Source of the DNA: JADGAU01 sp045047105
GTDB taxonomy: Bacteria > Pseudomonadota > Gammaproteobacteria > GRL18
Direction of reading: 5' to 3'
DNA length: 18,130 nt
NCBI GenBank assembly: GCA_045047105.1
Contig: JASFYQ010000022.1
Coordinates: forward strand, 1 to 18,130
This document shows, in pieces, positions 8,362-15,035 of this stretch. Numbering within the stretch: the stretch's first letter is position 1; each line of letters starts with the position of its first letter. The position numbers and the translations under genes were made by a program. The notes under the pieces were generated by a model. The model worked only from the letters and a program-made list of their open reading frames with translations, was not told the DNA's origin and searched no databases.

Positions 8362-8969
8362 AATAAAAAATACCTCGTTTGTGCTGTAGGTTGTGGAAAA
8401 CCGGGTTGATGTTCAAGCCATTTCCAACCAATACCACTTGGGTTGCCACCATATACGGGATCAACCAGCAAGGCTTCAAAAATATAACCTAATACAGTCA
8501 TTAACCAGGGCCTGCCATTGCTGGTTTGTTCGAACTCTCTTAAAATATCTTCGCGTTGTTGTTCGGTTAAATCAATAAAGAGTTTTTTATGTTTTTTCCA
8601 GCAGATATCCTGAATTTCAATTAAGCCATTTTTAACCAGGATTCTATCTTTATTGTCACGATTTGCGTCTGCTAAAACAGCATAAAAATAAGCTTTTGAA
8701 TTAACTTCTTTTGCACCAGGTGCAGCTGATGTGGTGTTATCTATTGAAGATGGAAATAAGTGATTTTGTATAACAACAATTGTTTTCCATTGTCTTCTGC
8801 TTAAACCCGGATTAATAAAGTTATTAGAGTGGTTAATACTTAATTTATTTTGAAGTAATGAATTGTCAGGTTTTTCACTTGCTATAGTGTGCCCTGTTGC
8901 AAATAAAGCAGGCATACTAGCAACCAGCATGGTACTGCCGGATGTGGATAAAAATAGGCGTCTGTTCAT
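8358..8969 (-). CDS. Gluconate 2-dehydrogenase subunit 3-like protein with Tat signal
   Basis: This 203-residue protein matches the small (gamma) subunit family of gluconate and FAD-sugar dehydrogenases. The N-terminus NRRLFLS followed by a hydrophobic stretch and ALFATGHTIA is a plausible twin-arginine signal peptide. The body has the family features: LSRRQWKTIVVIQNHLFP (about 55-72), a helical middle, and the C-terminal WLMTVLGYIFEALLVDP with YGGNPSGIGWKWLEHQPGFP. In known complexes this subunit carries the flavoprotein across the membrane by the Tat route and helps it mature. The same role is likely here, since the GMC protein lacks a signal. Its start overlaps the thioredoxin-like gene stop (TAATG) and its stop overlaps the GMC start (ATGA). 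No cytochrome c subunit gene follows. Confidence 0.88.
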   Translation of the reverse strand: MNRRLFLSTSGSTMLVASMPALFATGHTIASEKPDNSLLQNKLSINHSNNFINPGLSRRQWKTIVVIQNHLFPSSIDNTTSAAPGAKEVNSKAYFYAVLADANRDNKDRILVKNGLIEIQDICWKKHKKLFIDLTEQQREDILREFEQTSNGRPWLMTVLGYIFEALLVDPVYGGNPSGIGWKWLEHQPGFPQPTAQTRYFLL

Positions 8970-9403
8970 TAGTCTGATTTTTTATTTTGTAATTCTGCTA
9001 CCGTTCCCTGTAGCATCCACAACATCCACTGTGGTTTTAAATAGCCTGTTTTTGCTAATAGTTGTTTACCATTACTATCTAAAATAATAGTACCCGGGCG
9101 ACCTACGTTTGCAAAACGTTTTGCAAGCTCTGGAAATTTAGCTTCGTCTGCTTTAATAGCAATAAAATTTTGTTCCAGTTCAGCCAGAACATCTTTATCC
9201 TGGTAGGTTGTTTTTTCCATTTTTTTACAAAATTTACACCAGCTTGCGGTTAAATCAATTAAAACCAGGCGATTTTGTTGTTTGGCCTGGCTCAGGGTTT
9301 GTTTGCCTGACCAGTATTGCCAATCAGGCTGGCTGGCAATAGCAGGTAAAATTATTGCGCTACTAACAAGCCCAATGGCTATTAACTTTAATAAATACTT
9401 CAT
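8969..9403 (-). CDS. Secreted thioredoxin-fold protein (CKFC active site)
   Basis: This is a predicted periplasmic thiol-disulfide protein of 144 residues. The signal peptide MKYLLKLIAIGLVSSAIILP ends in AIAS near residue 24. The thioredoxin fold has the active site WCKFCKKME (about residues 55-63) after LIDLTASW, and the cis-proline region VGRPGTIILD. The Cys-Lys-Phe-Cys motif and the KKMEKTTY context are like DsbD C-terminal domains and related thioredoxin_7 proteins, which usually carry reducing power. AGGA lies eight bases before the ATG. It is 54 bases from doxX and translationally coupled to the gluconate-dehydrogenase-like gene. Likely partners are cysteines of the bufferin or of the GMC/subunit-3 pair; this is inference. 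Confidence 0.87.
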   Translation of the reverse strand: MKYLLKLIAIGLVSSAIILPAIASQPDWQYWSGKQTLSQAKQQNRLVLIDLTASWCKFCKKMEKTTYQDKDVLAELEQNFIAIKADEAKFPELAKRFANVGRPGTIILDSNGKQLLAKTGYLKPQWMLWMLQGTVAELQNKKSD

Positions 9404-9457
9404 TTATAAATTCCTGGTTAATAATATGCTTTGAGCATTAATTATGGCATTTGTCTA

Positions 9458-9907
9458 TTAGCTAAAATATTTCTTTAATAGCCAGTGATCAAGTGATAAC
9501 TTGCCTGCACCATGAAAGAAAGTAACCGCTAACATAACACCCCACATAATATGCTGATTAACCCCAGCAGGACTGATATCGGCATAAGACATAACTGCAA
9601 CAATATTAAATATAAATAAAGCTATTGCGGTGGGTCTGGTAAATAGTCCTACAAATAACAATACTGGTAAAATTAGCTCCGCAGCTGTGCCTAAATAAGC
9701 GGCTATTGTGGGAGAAAGAATAGGTACATTGTATTCGTATTCGAATAACATTTTTGTGGTTTCCCAGCTCTGTATTTTGGTTAAGCCAGATAAAAAAAAT
9801 ACTTTAGCTACCCAAATTCGCAGGGAAAGATCAATAAGGGGGGAAAGAAAATCGATCCCTTTACTAGCGGATTGATAAATTCCCGTTACTTTATTTATTA
9901 TGGTCAT
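9458..9907 (-). CDS. DoxX-family inner-membrane protein
   Basis: This 149-residue membrane protein has four predicted helices: about 25-42, 68-85, 90-107 and 119-135. The DoxX-type first helix contains WVAKVFFLSGLTKIQSW, followed by GTAAELILPVLLFVGLFTRPTA. GGAG lies six bases before the ATG. DoxX proteins are small quinone- or redox-linked membrane proteins, and one is usually the last gene of bufferin operons. Here it follows the DUF2282 gene after 102 bases containing a hairpin and precedes the thioredoxin-like gene. It may provide the membrane anchor or electron acceptor for the downstream oxidoreductase; that role is inferred from position only. Confidence 0.88.
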   Translation of the reverse strand: MTIINKVTGIYQSASKGIDFLSPLIDLSLRIWVAKVFFLSGLTKIQSWETTKMLFEYEYNVPILSPTIAAYLGTAAELILPVLLFVGLFTRPTAIALFIFNIVAVMSYADISPAGVNQHIMWGVMLAVTFFHGAGKLSLDHWLLKKYFS

Positions 9908-9961
9908 TAAAAACTCCAGTAAACAAGGGATAATTAATAGATTAAAAAAGAGCTTTGTAGT

Positions 9962-9999
9962 TTTAAGCCACCACAGTAAAAATGCTGAGGTAGCTTAAA
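9962..9999 (-). promoter_or_regulatory. Intercistronic hairpin between the DUF2282 gene and doxX
   Basis: On the minus strand, arms TTTAAGCTACCTCAG and CTGTGGTGGCTTAAA form a 15-bp stem with one G-U pair, one mismatch and an 8-base loop. It starts 11 bases after the DUF2282 stop codon. No U-run follows directly; a run of six T comes about 11 bases later. It could slow RNA decay or cause partial termination, so that the small protein is made in excess over the membrane and redox genes. Confidence 0.45.
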
Positions 10000-10009
10000 T
10001 CATTTTTAC

Positions 10010-10276
10010 TTATTTCTTACCTTTTATTGCGCCACCTGACATTTTTGCACAAGTGCCTTCTGGAACATAAATCCACTCTTCTGGATCTTTATCTACTTTA
10101 GCCATGCCTGCACATGCGTGTTTAGCTGTTCCGCAATCATTCATACCTGCTTTAACAAGGCCTGTGCACTTTTCAAAGCCAGGTTTTCCAGCAACAGCAC
10201 CTGCAGATAAGATTCCCATGCTAACAGCAATAAGACCTGAAAAAGCAGTACTAGCGATAGATTTTGAAATTTTCAT
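10010..10276 (-). CDS. bufA: DUF2282 bufferin precursor (BufA1-type)
   Basis: This 88-residue protein has an N-terminal signal peptide (residues 1-29, ending AGAVAG) and a 59-residue mature part with four cysteines (37, 48, 55, 76). The patterns KCTGLVKAGMNDC, HACAGMAKVDKDPEEW and YVPEGTC are the DUF2282 signature. DUF2282 proteins are ribosomal peptide precursors (bufferins) whose cysteines are modified by a DUF692/MNIO enzyme with its DUF2063 partner, giving copper-binding products in the periplasm. Here neither partner gene is adjacent: DoxX comes directly next. The peptide may be modified by a distant enzyme, or used with free thiols, perhaps in contact with the nearby thioredoxin. GGAG lies ten bases before the ATG. 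Confidence 0.88.
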   Translation of the reverse strand: MKISKSIASTAFSGLIAVSMGILSAGAVAGKPGFEKCTGLVKAGMNDCGTAKHACAGMAKVDKDPEEWIYVPEGTCAKMSGGAIKGKK

Positions 10277-10634
10277 TATAACTATTCTCCAAAAATAAAT
10301 GTGTAAAGTGAGTACTCAGCATTTTTTTGCAAAAGCGTATTAATACCCAGTATTGATATAGCATATTTAAGTATCAACAAAAAATAACAAATTGAAACTT
10401 AAATATAAACTAACACAAAAAATATAAAAACTACATATTGCGTTCAAAATTAGCTGCAATATTTAAGTTGTATAAATCAGTTTTACTTCGGTAAAAATAT
10501 CTAGTTGATTTATATAACTTTGTATTAAAGAGAGATAGGTTTTCTCTCGATGAATGAGAGTATAGGTTAAGGCAGGTTACACTAGGCTAACAAAAACATT
10601 ACAAATATTTAATGTTTTATTTTATTGGGTTAAA
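10277..10634. promoter_or_regulatory. Non-coding gap upstream of the DUF2282 gene with palindromes
   Basis: This 358-base AT-rich gap has no gene that I recognise. It should hold the promoter of the DUF2282-to-GMC gene set. On the minus strand TTGATA (10377-10372) and AATACT are 17 bases apart, a weak sigma-70 match. The perfect palindrome GTATTAATAC (10337-10346) and the inverted repeat TTGATA...TATCAA (10353-10377) overlap this site and could bind a regulator. Two short, mutually exclusive stems (10530-10548 and 10544-10560) lie further upstream. AAAACATTA/TAATGTTTT (10593-10618), followed by T's on the minus strand, may be a weak terminator for the LapG-like gene. Confidence 0.35.
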
Positions 10635-11312
10635 TTAACCTTCTTCTGAATTCATGCGTTTTACCATATCAGCCCAGTGGCGAATTTTGGTAACAGAATC
10701 CATGCGAGTATGTGGTTGCTCTTGAGACCAGATCCCTTCGCCATTAAAGTTAAACATGGGTTTTAGATCAGTGCGTTGAGAGCTGGGTAAAATAGTTTTA
10801 TTAATATTATCCATAATTAGTGGATCACCTTTGGCATCAGGATAATAGGCTAAAACTATATGTGCATCATGAGTATCAATTATTTTTACATAGGATATTT
10901 TTAATTTATTAACAGCAATGCCTAGCTCTAACAAGGTAAAATATTTTGCAATAGAAAAATCTTCGCAGTCACCAGCATTACGAATTAAACTTTCAATAGG
11001 AGTTGCCCAATAATCTTTGGAATTCCATAACTCTCTATCATTAACCCATTTCATTTGATTGAAAAAATCGTTAACCAGCTGCAATTTTTCTATTGGGGTT
11101 TTGGTCTGGCTGCTTTGTAATAAATTATCCCAGGCACTAAAGCGTTTGGCTGTATCGTGATCGTAGTCACGTTGTATTTTTTTTAACTGGCTTTGTGGCA
11201 AGAGTTTTTGCAAATGCCCTGCATGGGCAGGCTGAAGCAGGTAAATAGAAGTAAATACCGAAAAGTGAAGAAATTTTAGGCTAAAAAATTTCAAAATATT
11301 TTTTTTGATCAT
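10635..11312 (-). CDS. LapG-like periplasmic transglutaminase-type cysteine protease
   Basis: This is a predicted periplasmic protease of the bacterial transglutaminase-like cysteine proteinase family (LapG type). LapG cleaves the N-terminal region of large surface adhesins and releases biofilm cells. The signal peptide ends in AHAG near residue 31. The catalytic triad is visible: Cys116 in NAGDCEDF, His151 in DAHIVLAYY and Asp168 in LIMDNI. Asp115 and Glu117 beside the Cys match the calcium-binding positions of LapG. Length is 225 residues. I start at the ATG at 11312, not the TTG at 11324, because GGAG lies six bases upstream of that ATG, inside the possible extension. LapG is normally restrained by the c-di-GMP receptor LapD; no lapD or adhesin gene lies in this window. 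Confidence 0.88.
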   Translation of the reverse strand: MIKKNILKFFSLKFLHFSVFTSIYLLQPAHAGHLQKLLPQSQLKKIQRDYDHDTAKRFSAWDNLLQSSQTKTPIEKLQLVNDFFNQMKWVNDRELWNSKDYWATPIESLIRNAGDCEDFSIAKYFTLLELGIAVNKLKISYVKIIDTHDAHIVLAYYPDAKGDPLIMDNINKTILPSSQRTDLKPMFNFNGEGIWSQEQPHTRMDSVTKIRHWADMVKRMNSEEG

Positions 11313-11336
11313 TACTCGCTCCAATAAAAATGGGAG

Positions 11337-11370
11337 AAAGCGGTAGTTATTTACAAATAACTACCGCTTT
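11337..11370. terminator. Perfect 15-bp hairpin in the LapG-like leader
   Basis: Arms AAAGCGGTAGTTATT (11337-11351) and AATAACTACCGCTTT (11356-11370) pair perfectly around a four-base loop. The A-stem-T layout resembles a bidirectional intrinsic terminator, but the T-run is short on the plus strand and interrupted by CTCCC on the minus strand. It lies 15 bases before the Shine-Dalgarno sequence of the LapG-like gene. It may end read-through from the upstream YeeZ-like gene, or stabilise the leader of the protease mRNA. Confidence 0.5.
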
Positions 11371-11526
11371 TATACTGATATTAGCACAAAAACACAATAA
11401 TTTCCTATAACGGCAGATTTAATACCTCATCAAATGGGATTAAACGTTTGTTTTTATCAATGCAAATTAATTAAAAAACTGCAGTTATGGATGGTTTATT
11501 TACACCTTCTTTCCATATACAAACAG

Positions 11527-11566
11527 AAAAAAGCAGTAAGCAGGTTGTTGAACTCATAAACCTGCT
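11527..11566 (-). terminator. Possible terminator of the YeeZ-like gene
   Basis: On the minus strand AGCAGGTT/AACCTGCT (11566-11559 with 11546-11539) forms an 8-bp stem, and a run of six T (11532-11527) follows six bases later. It lies 65 bases past the stop codon of the YeeZ-like gene. The remainder of the 318-base gap (11313-11630) shows no gene; a weak promoter for the protease gene (TTGATG, 18 bases, TATAGG on the minus strand) lies between this and the hairpin at 11337. Confidence 0.45.
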
Positions 11567-11630
11567 AATAAATGAGCAAAATAAAGTCACTAGTAGCTAA
11601 TGAGCTAAATACCCATCAATATCCAAAATA

Positions 11631-12506
11631 TTACAAAGAGTCTAAAAAACTAGATAGTGATGGATAACGAAGTTCCATTTGAAACTCAGTTAATAGTTTT
11701 TTATTACTTATCCGCCGTGATTCCTGCATATAACTGAACATGCCTGGTGATAACTGCTCATGGGCTTGTTGCATAGAGATAATAGGTGGCTTGGCTAAAT
11801 GAAAGTTTTCAGCCAGACGCATAAAATAATCCGTCATGGTAGTGGGATCACAATCACTGCAATTAAAAACCCCCACATGATCTTCCTCCAGCGCCTGGCA
11901 GCAGATATTGGTTAAGTCCTGTGCATGGATACGATTACTATAGGGTGAACTTGCTTTATCTACCACAGGTAATTGTTTTTTGATCCGCTCTAGTGGCAAT
12001 TTATCTTTAGCATAAATACCGCTAACTCTTAAAATGGTACAGCTAATTGATTGTTTGCTACAAAATTCCTGTAATTGTTTTTCAGCACTGGCACGACGAT
12101 ATGCGCGCGCCACTTCCGGTTGCACTGCAAAACTTTCATCAACCCAGGCACCATCACAATTACCATAAACTCCTGTGGTACTGATCAAAATTATTTTTGC
12201 GGGCAAAGAAGCGGATTGCTCAATTAAAGATAAAAAATTTGCCATGCGAGGATCGGTTTTACCTGTGCTTGGAGGAGGAGCCAAATAGAGAATACTGCTA
12301 TAGTCAAAAATAAGGGAATGGGGAAAATTCCCCGTAGCCGGTTGATCCAGATCCCAACTAATATGCTCTAACCATGCGGGCTGAATCTGTGCTGAGCGAG
12401 ATAAAGAAAAAACCTTTCGGTCAGATTGCAATCCATCATTTTTAAGCTTATCGGCAATACGTCTGGCCATATAACCAAAACCAACCAAAACCAAATTATT
12501 ACTCAT
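11631..12506 (-). CDS. NAD(P)-binding epimerase/reductase-like protein (YeeZ type)
   Basis: This 291-residue cytoplasmic protein has an extended short-chain dehydrogenase fold. The nucleotide-binding motif LVLVGFGYMARRIA is at the N-terminus, ILISTTGVYGNCDG lies mid-protein, and VDESFAVQPEVARAYRRASAEKQL follows. It matches the E. coli YeeZ/sugar-epimerase-like family, whose substrates are unknown. The usual Tyr-x3-Lys is not plainly present: the equivalent region reads YRRASAEK, so activity is uncertain. The frame extends to a GTG at 12533, but the ATG at 12506 has GGAG five bases upstream and gives the usual family start MSNNLVLVGFGYM. It stands alone, with hairpins on both sides. Confidence 0.82.
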   Translation of the reverse strand: MSNNLVLVGFGYMARRIADKLKNDGLQSDRKVFSLSRSAQIQPAWLEHISWDLDQPATGNFPHSLIFDYSSILYLAPPPSTGKTDPRMANFLSLIEQSASLPAKIILISTTGVYGNCDGAWVDESFAVQPEVARAYRRASAEKQLQEFCSKQSISCTILRVSGIYAKDKLPLERIKKQLPVVDKASSPYSNRIHAQDLTNICCQALEEDHVGVFNCSDCDPTTMTDYFMRLAENFHLAKPPIISMQQAHEQLSPGMFSYMQESRRISNKKLLTEFQMELRYPSLSSFLDSL

Positions 12507-12552
12507 ACAGACTCCAAATTTTTTATTAAGCACCTATTCATCTGCATTTAAT

Positions 12553-12574
12553 AAAACTACCCTGCAGTAGTTTT
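12553..12574. terminator. Short hairpin upstream of the YeeZ-like gene
   Basis: AAAACTAC (12553-12560) and GTAGTTTT (12567-12574) form an 8-bp stem with a six-base loop, flanked by A and T runs on both strands. It lies 47 bases before the YeeZ-like start codon and could act as a bidirectional terminator or leader hairpin. It sits in a gap of about 377 bases (12507-12883) in which I see no gene. Confidence 0.3.
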
Positions 12575-12779
12575 TAATATTATCGATCATTTATCCTAGA
12601 AAATGTTAAACTTAACGCAAATGCCTAAAGCACTAAATCTTCAGCACTTTATTCATTTTTGTTACCGTCCATATACTTTTTCTAGGTTTATATACAGAAA
12701 CCTATTGCTTAAAGAGTAATAATTTTTTTTTAAAAAAACCTAAAAAATACAATTATCCAATTGACATTTTATCTGTGAT

Positions 12780-12818
12780 ATTAAATCAGCTATTAAAGGG
12801 GGCAATAGCTGATTTAAT
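12780..12818. terminator. Strong hairpin downstream of the DUF2892 gene
   Basis: Perfect 15-bp arms (12780-12794 and 12804-12818; core AAATCAGCTATT with AATAGCTGATTT) enclose a nine-base loop rich in G on the plus strand. It begins 66 bases after the DUF2892 stop codon on the minus strand. T-rich sequence follows on both strands but without a clean U-run. It most likely ends the DUF2892 transcript. Confidence 0.5.
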
Positions 12819-12883
12819 TTAATTAGATTGAGTATATTAACTGTATTTTTAGGTTAAAACCAGTTCAATAAAACCCCAAATTT

Positions 12884-13087
12884 TTAATTACATGAAACGC
12901 CCTCTGGAACCCCTAGTTTTTTAAGGATGGTTGCAAGTGGGCAAATATTTGTTAAAGCACTTTGTGCCAGATTTAATCCAACAAAAATGGTTAAGCCCAT
13001 CCAGTAGGGATGAATGTAATAGGTCAGAGCTACACTGATTAAAACCATTAAACCTGCAAACAAACGTACTAATTTATCAACTGTCAT
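12884..13087 (-). CDS. Small DUF2892 membrane protein
   Basis: This 67-residue inner-membrane protein has two hydrophobic helices (about residues 8-24 and 29-46) and the family tail ALTNICPLATILKKLGV. DUF2892 is the membrane part of the YgaP rhodanese family, and free-standing copies like this one are common. It carries two cysteines, in NICPL and at the penultimate residue. AGGAG lies six bases before the ATG. The function is unknown; rhodanese or sulfide-related roles are known only for fused relatives, and no rhodanese domain is present here. It is 109 bases downstream of the MetA-like gene and may share its transcript. Confidence 0.85.
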   Translation of the reverse strand: MTVDKLVRLFAGLMVLISVALTYYIHPYWMGLTIFVGLNLAQSALTNICPLATILKKLGVPEGVSCN

Positions 13088-13169
13088 TTAAAACTCCTAT
13101 GAATTTACGAGTATCGGTAAGCCTTTAGATTTAAACTACCAATAGCAATTTTTATTTTCTAAACGCTAC

Positions 13170-13200
13170 AACAATACATTTTAGAACAATACAGTTTTAG
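13170..13200. repeat. Tandem duplication covering the end of the MetA-like gene
   Basis: AACAATACATTTTAG (13170-13184) is followed directly by AACAATACAGTTTTAG (13185-13200), two copies differing by one inserted base. The second copy contains the stop codon of the MetA-like gene (minus strand, TAA at 13199-13197). It looks like a slip-strand duplication. Confidence 0.75.
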
Positions 13201-14339
13201 AAAAATCCCGTTCGCCAACTAAAGAAAATACTAAAATCCTGCTCTGCTTGAATCCCATTACGATTCTGGTAAATGGGTTTGGAAATTTCCAGACTAATAT
13301 TATTAGCGGTTGCAACCATCCAATTAAGTCCCAGAGAAAATTCCACTTTTTCTCCCCCATAATTATCGGGATCGGCTCCTAAGCCTGGACCATAAATTTT
13401 AGGATCTATTCCATGAATAGAGCCCTGAGTTTCTCCTCGTAGTCGAGCAGAAGTTACCAGAGTTGCATCCCATTCATAACTTATCCAGGTTGTCAGTTCA
13501 TGTTTATCGCCATAACGCCAGCCCTCTCTATTTTTGCTTTCAAGTGGAATAGTTGCAAGGTATTGTGCTCCCCAGCCCCACAAATCGTCTTTACCCCAAT
13601 ACGAAGCTCCCAGCAAAGCATCCCAGGTTCCTGAACCTAATTGCATACCATAAGCTAAACGCGCTTTGATTTTGGTATTCGCAGGTGTTAACTGATAATC
13701 TTCTTCAGTAATACTGCCTGTAGGAGCACTTAATACGGTATCTATAATCAGATTATGTTTATTATTTTCGCCATTAAAAGCCCTGAATATAGCACCAAAT
13801 TTAATATCACCTAAACCTTCCGATTTAACCGTATTGGTTCCTAAACTGGTTGCACCACCGCCACCGGAAAATGTTTCTAATTCAGTCTGTTTACGTATTA
13901 GCGGTACAAGAGCAACCAGTGCTGCCTGGTTATTAATCGCAAAATTTGCAAAGGGATAAATAACGTCTGCTTTTGCTTTTGTAGGTACCACTCGTAAAGT
14001 AGGAGGCTGTCCTGGATTACCAAAAAAGCGATTAGGCACGGAAGTAACTGCTGCTGGTGCTGAAATAGAATCACTGCCTTGTATCAGACCACTAAATTCA
14101 TAGTGCTGAAAGTTTATGCCTGCCACTCCCTGGCCTTTTTCTGGAAAAGCATAAATGCCAAACAGGCCAGCAGGAACGGGGATGGGTAGTTTTCTTCTGA
14201 CCTTTCTCATGGTTTTTAACAGGTTTGATAATTCACGTCGTTGCTCATAAGTATCATCATCATCTGCTGCAGATGTAACCGTAGGTATGGTCACAGCCAA
14301 CATAGTTATAGCGCCTAACAAAGTAAAACTGTGTTTCAT
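13197..14339 (-). CDS. Outer-membrane protein of the MetA (phenol degradation) family
   Basis: This 380-residue protein is probably an outer-membrane beta-barrel. The signal peptide (residues 1-24, ending TSAADDDD) is clear. The body has alternating strands with the pattern of the phenol meta-pathway MetA family: YPFANFAINNQAA, GLGDIKFGAIFR, NLIIDTVLSAPTGSITEEDY and LGASYWGKDDLWGWGAQY. The protein ends in ...FFSWRTGFF with a terminal Phe, the usual barrel-assembly signal. Family members are thought to pass aromatic or hydrophobic compounds across the outer membrane, but most are untested. AGGAG lies six bases before the ATG. It is 29 bases from the cytochrome gene and likely co-transcribed with it. 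Confidence 0.8.
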   Translation of the reverse strand: MKHSFTLLGAITMLAVTIPTVTSAADDDDTYEQRRELSNLLKTMRKVRRKLPIPVPAGLFGIYAFPEKGQGVAGINFQHYEFSGLIQGSDSISAPAAVTSVPNRFFGNPGQPPTLRVVPTKAKADVIYPFANFAINNQAALVALVPLIRKQTELETFSGGGGATSLGTNTVKSEGLGDIKFGAIFRAFNGENNKHNLIIDTVLSAPTGSITEEDYQLTPANTKIKARLAYGMQLGSGTWDALLGASYWGKDDLWGWGAQYLATIPLESKNREGWRYGDKHELTTWISYEWDATLVTSARLRGETQGSIHGIDPKIYGPGLGADPDNYGGEKVEFSLGLNWMVATANNISLEISKPIYQNRNGIQAEQDFSIFFSWRTGFF

Positions 14340-14368
14340 ATTATTCTCCTGAAATGATTAATAAAAAA

Positions 14369-14962
14369 TTATTTTAGAAGATCGGAAACACCGGGTTTAC
14401 TACGAAAAACACCATGACAAGCAACACAGCCTGCAGTAATTGGAGCTAACAAACTTGCAGCCTTGGCCATATCACCCGCATCTGCAGCTTTGGCTAATTT
14501 CATTGAATTACCTTCAACGGTATTATTAAAACTTTCAAGTAGACTTAAACGTTCATTGGTTATATTTTCCAGTCCCAGATAAGGAAGTAATCCACCAATA
14601 GGAATGCGGTGATTAGCGAGTCGTCTGGCACTGTCCGCAGCCATTTCTGAGCTATCGGTCATAATGCCCATAACCATTCCCTGATAATCATGTAATACTT
14701 CAAGCATCACCTGGCGTAAGGTGGCTTTATCACTATAACGATTGTGCATTGCCAGTATGGCCATTATGGCCATTTTGGTATCTGTAGAGAGAGCTTTTAC
14801 CTTGTTTTGTAATTCGGGTTTCATCAGATCCAGTTGCTTTTGCATGGTTGCTTTTAAATTGTCCAGATTAGGAGCAGCATTCACTTGAGTTGTAAAAATA
14901 AAGCTGCCAAGAAGTACAGCGGTGATTAAAGATTTTAAAAAATAATTTTTTTGATGTATCAT
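14369..14962 (-). CDS. Periplasmic cytochrome c'-like protein
   Basis: The signal peptide ends in VNAAP near residue 29. The mature part, about 165 residues, is almost wholly helical. A single haem site lies near the C-terminus, CVACH (179-183) followed by GVFR. A four-helix protein with C-terminal CxxCHxxFR is the layout of cytochromes c', which bind nitric oxide or carbon monoxide or carry electrons in the periplasm. The mature part is longer than a typical cytochrome c' (about 125-130 residues), so it may be a divergent subfamily. AGGAG lies eight bases before the ATG. It heads a transcript with the MetA-like gene and faces away from a two-component system, which probably controls it. Confidence 0.82.
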   Translation of the reverse strand: MIHQKNYFLKSLITAVLLGSFIFTTQVNAAPNLDNLKATMQKQLDLMKPELQNKVKALSTDTKMAIMAILAMHNRYSDKATLRQVMLEVLHDYQGMVMGIMTDSSEMAADSARRLANHRIPIGGLLPYLGLENITNERLSLLESFNNTVEGNSMKLAKAADAGDMAKAASLLAPITAGCVACHGVFRSKPGVSDLLK

Positions 14963-15007
14963 AAATAATGCTCCTGCATTTGTTGGTGTATCCAGTTAAA
15001 GAAACAT

Positions 15008-15013
15008 ATTATA
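15008..15013 (-). promoter_or_regulatory. Candidate -10 element of the cytochrome operon
   Basis: A perfect TATAAT lies on the minus strand 46 bases before the cytochrome start codon. The position 17 bases upstream (15036-15031) reads ATTAAA, a poor -35 box. A good -10 with a poor -35 and repeats starting at that point suggests that an activator is needed. Confidence 0.5.
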
Positions 15014-15035
15014 TTTAAGGACTTTGTCTGTTTAA

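Noticed and set aside
10104..10298. Plus-strand open frame opposite the bufferin gene
   Set aside because: The minus-strand frame has the full DUF2282 cysteine pattern, a signal peptide and a Shine-Dalgarno sequence; the opposite frame has none.
10530..10560. Two alternative stems, possible attenuator or riboswitch
   Set aside because: Stems are only 5-6 bp and more than 250 bases from the next start codon, with no known riboswitch core; noted inside the gap description only.
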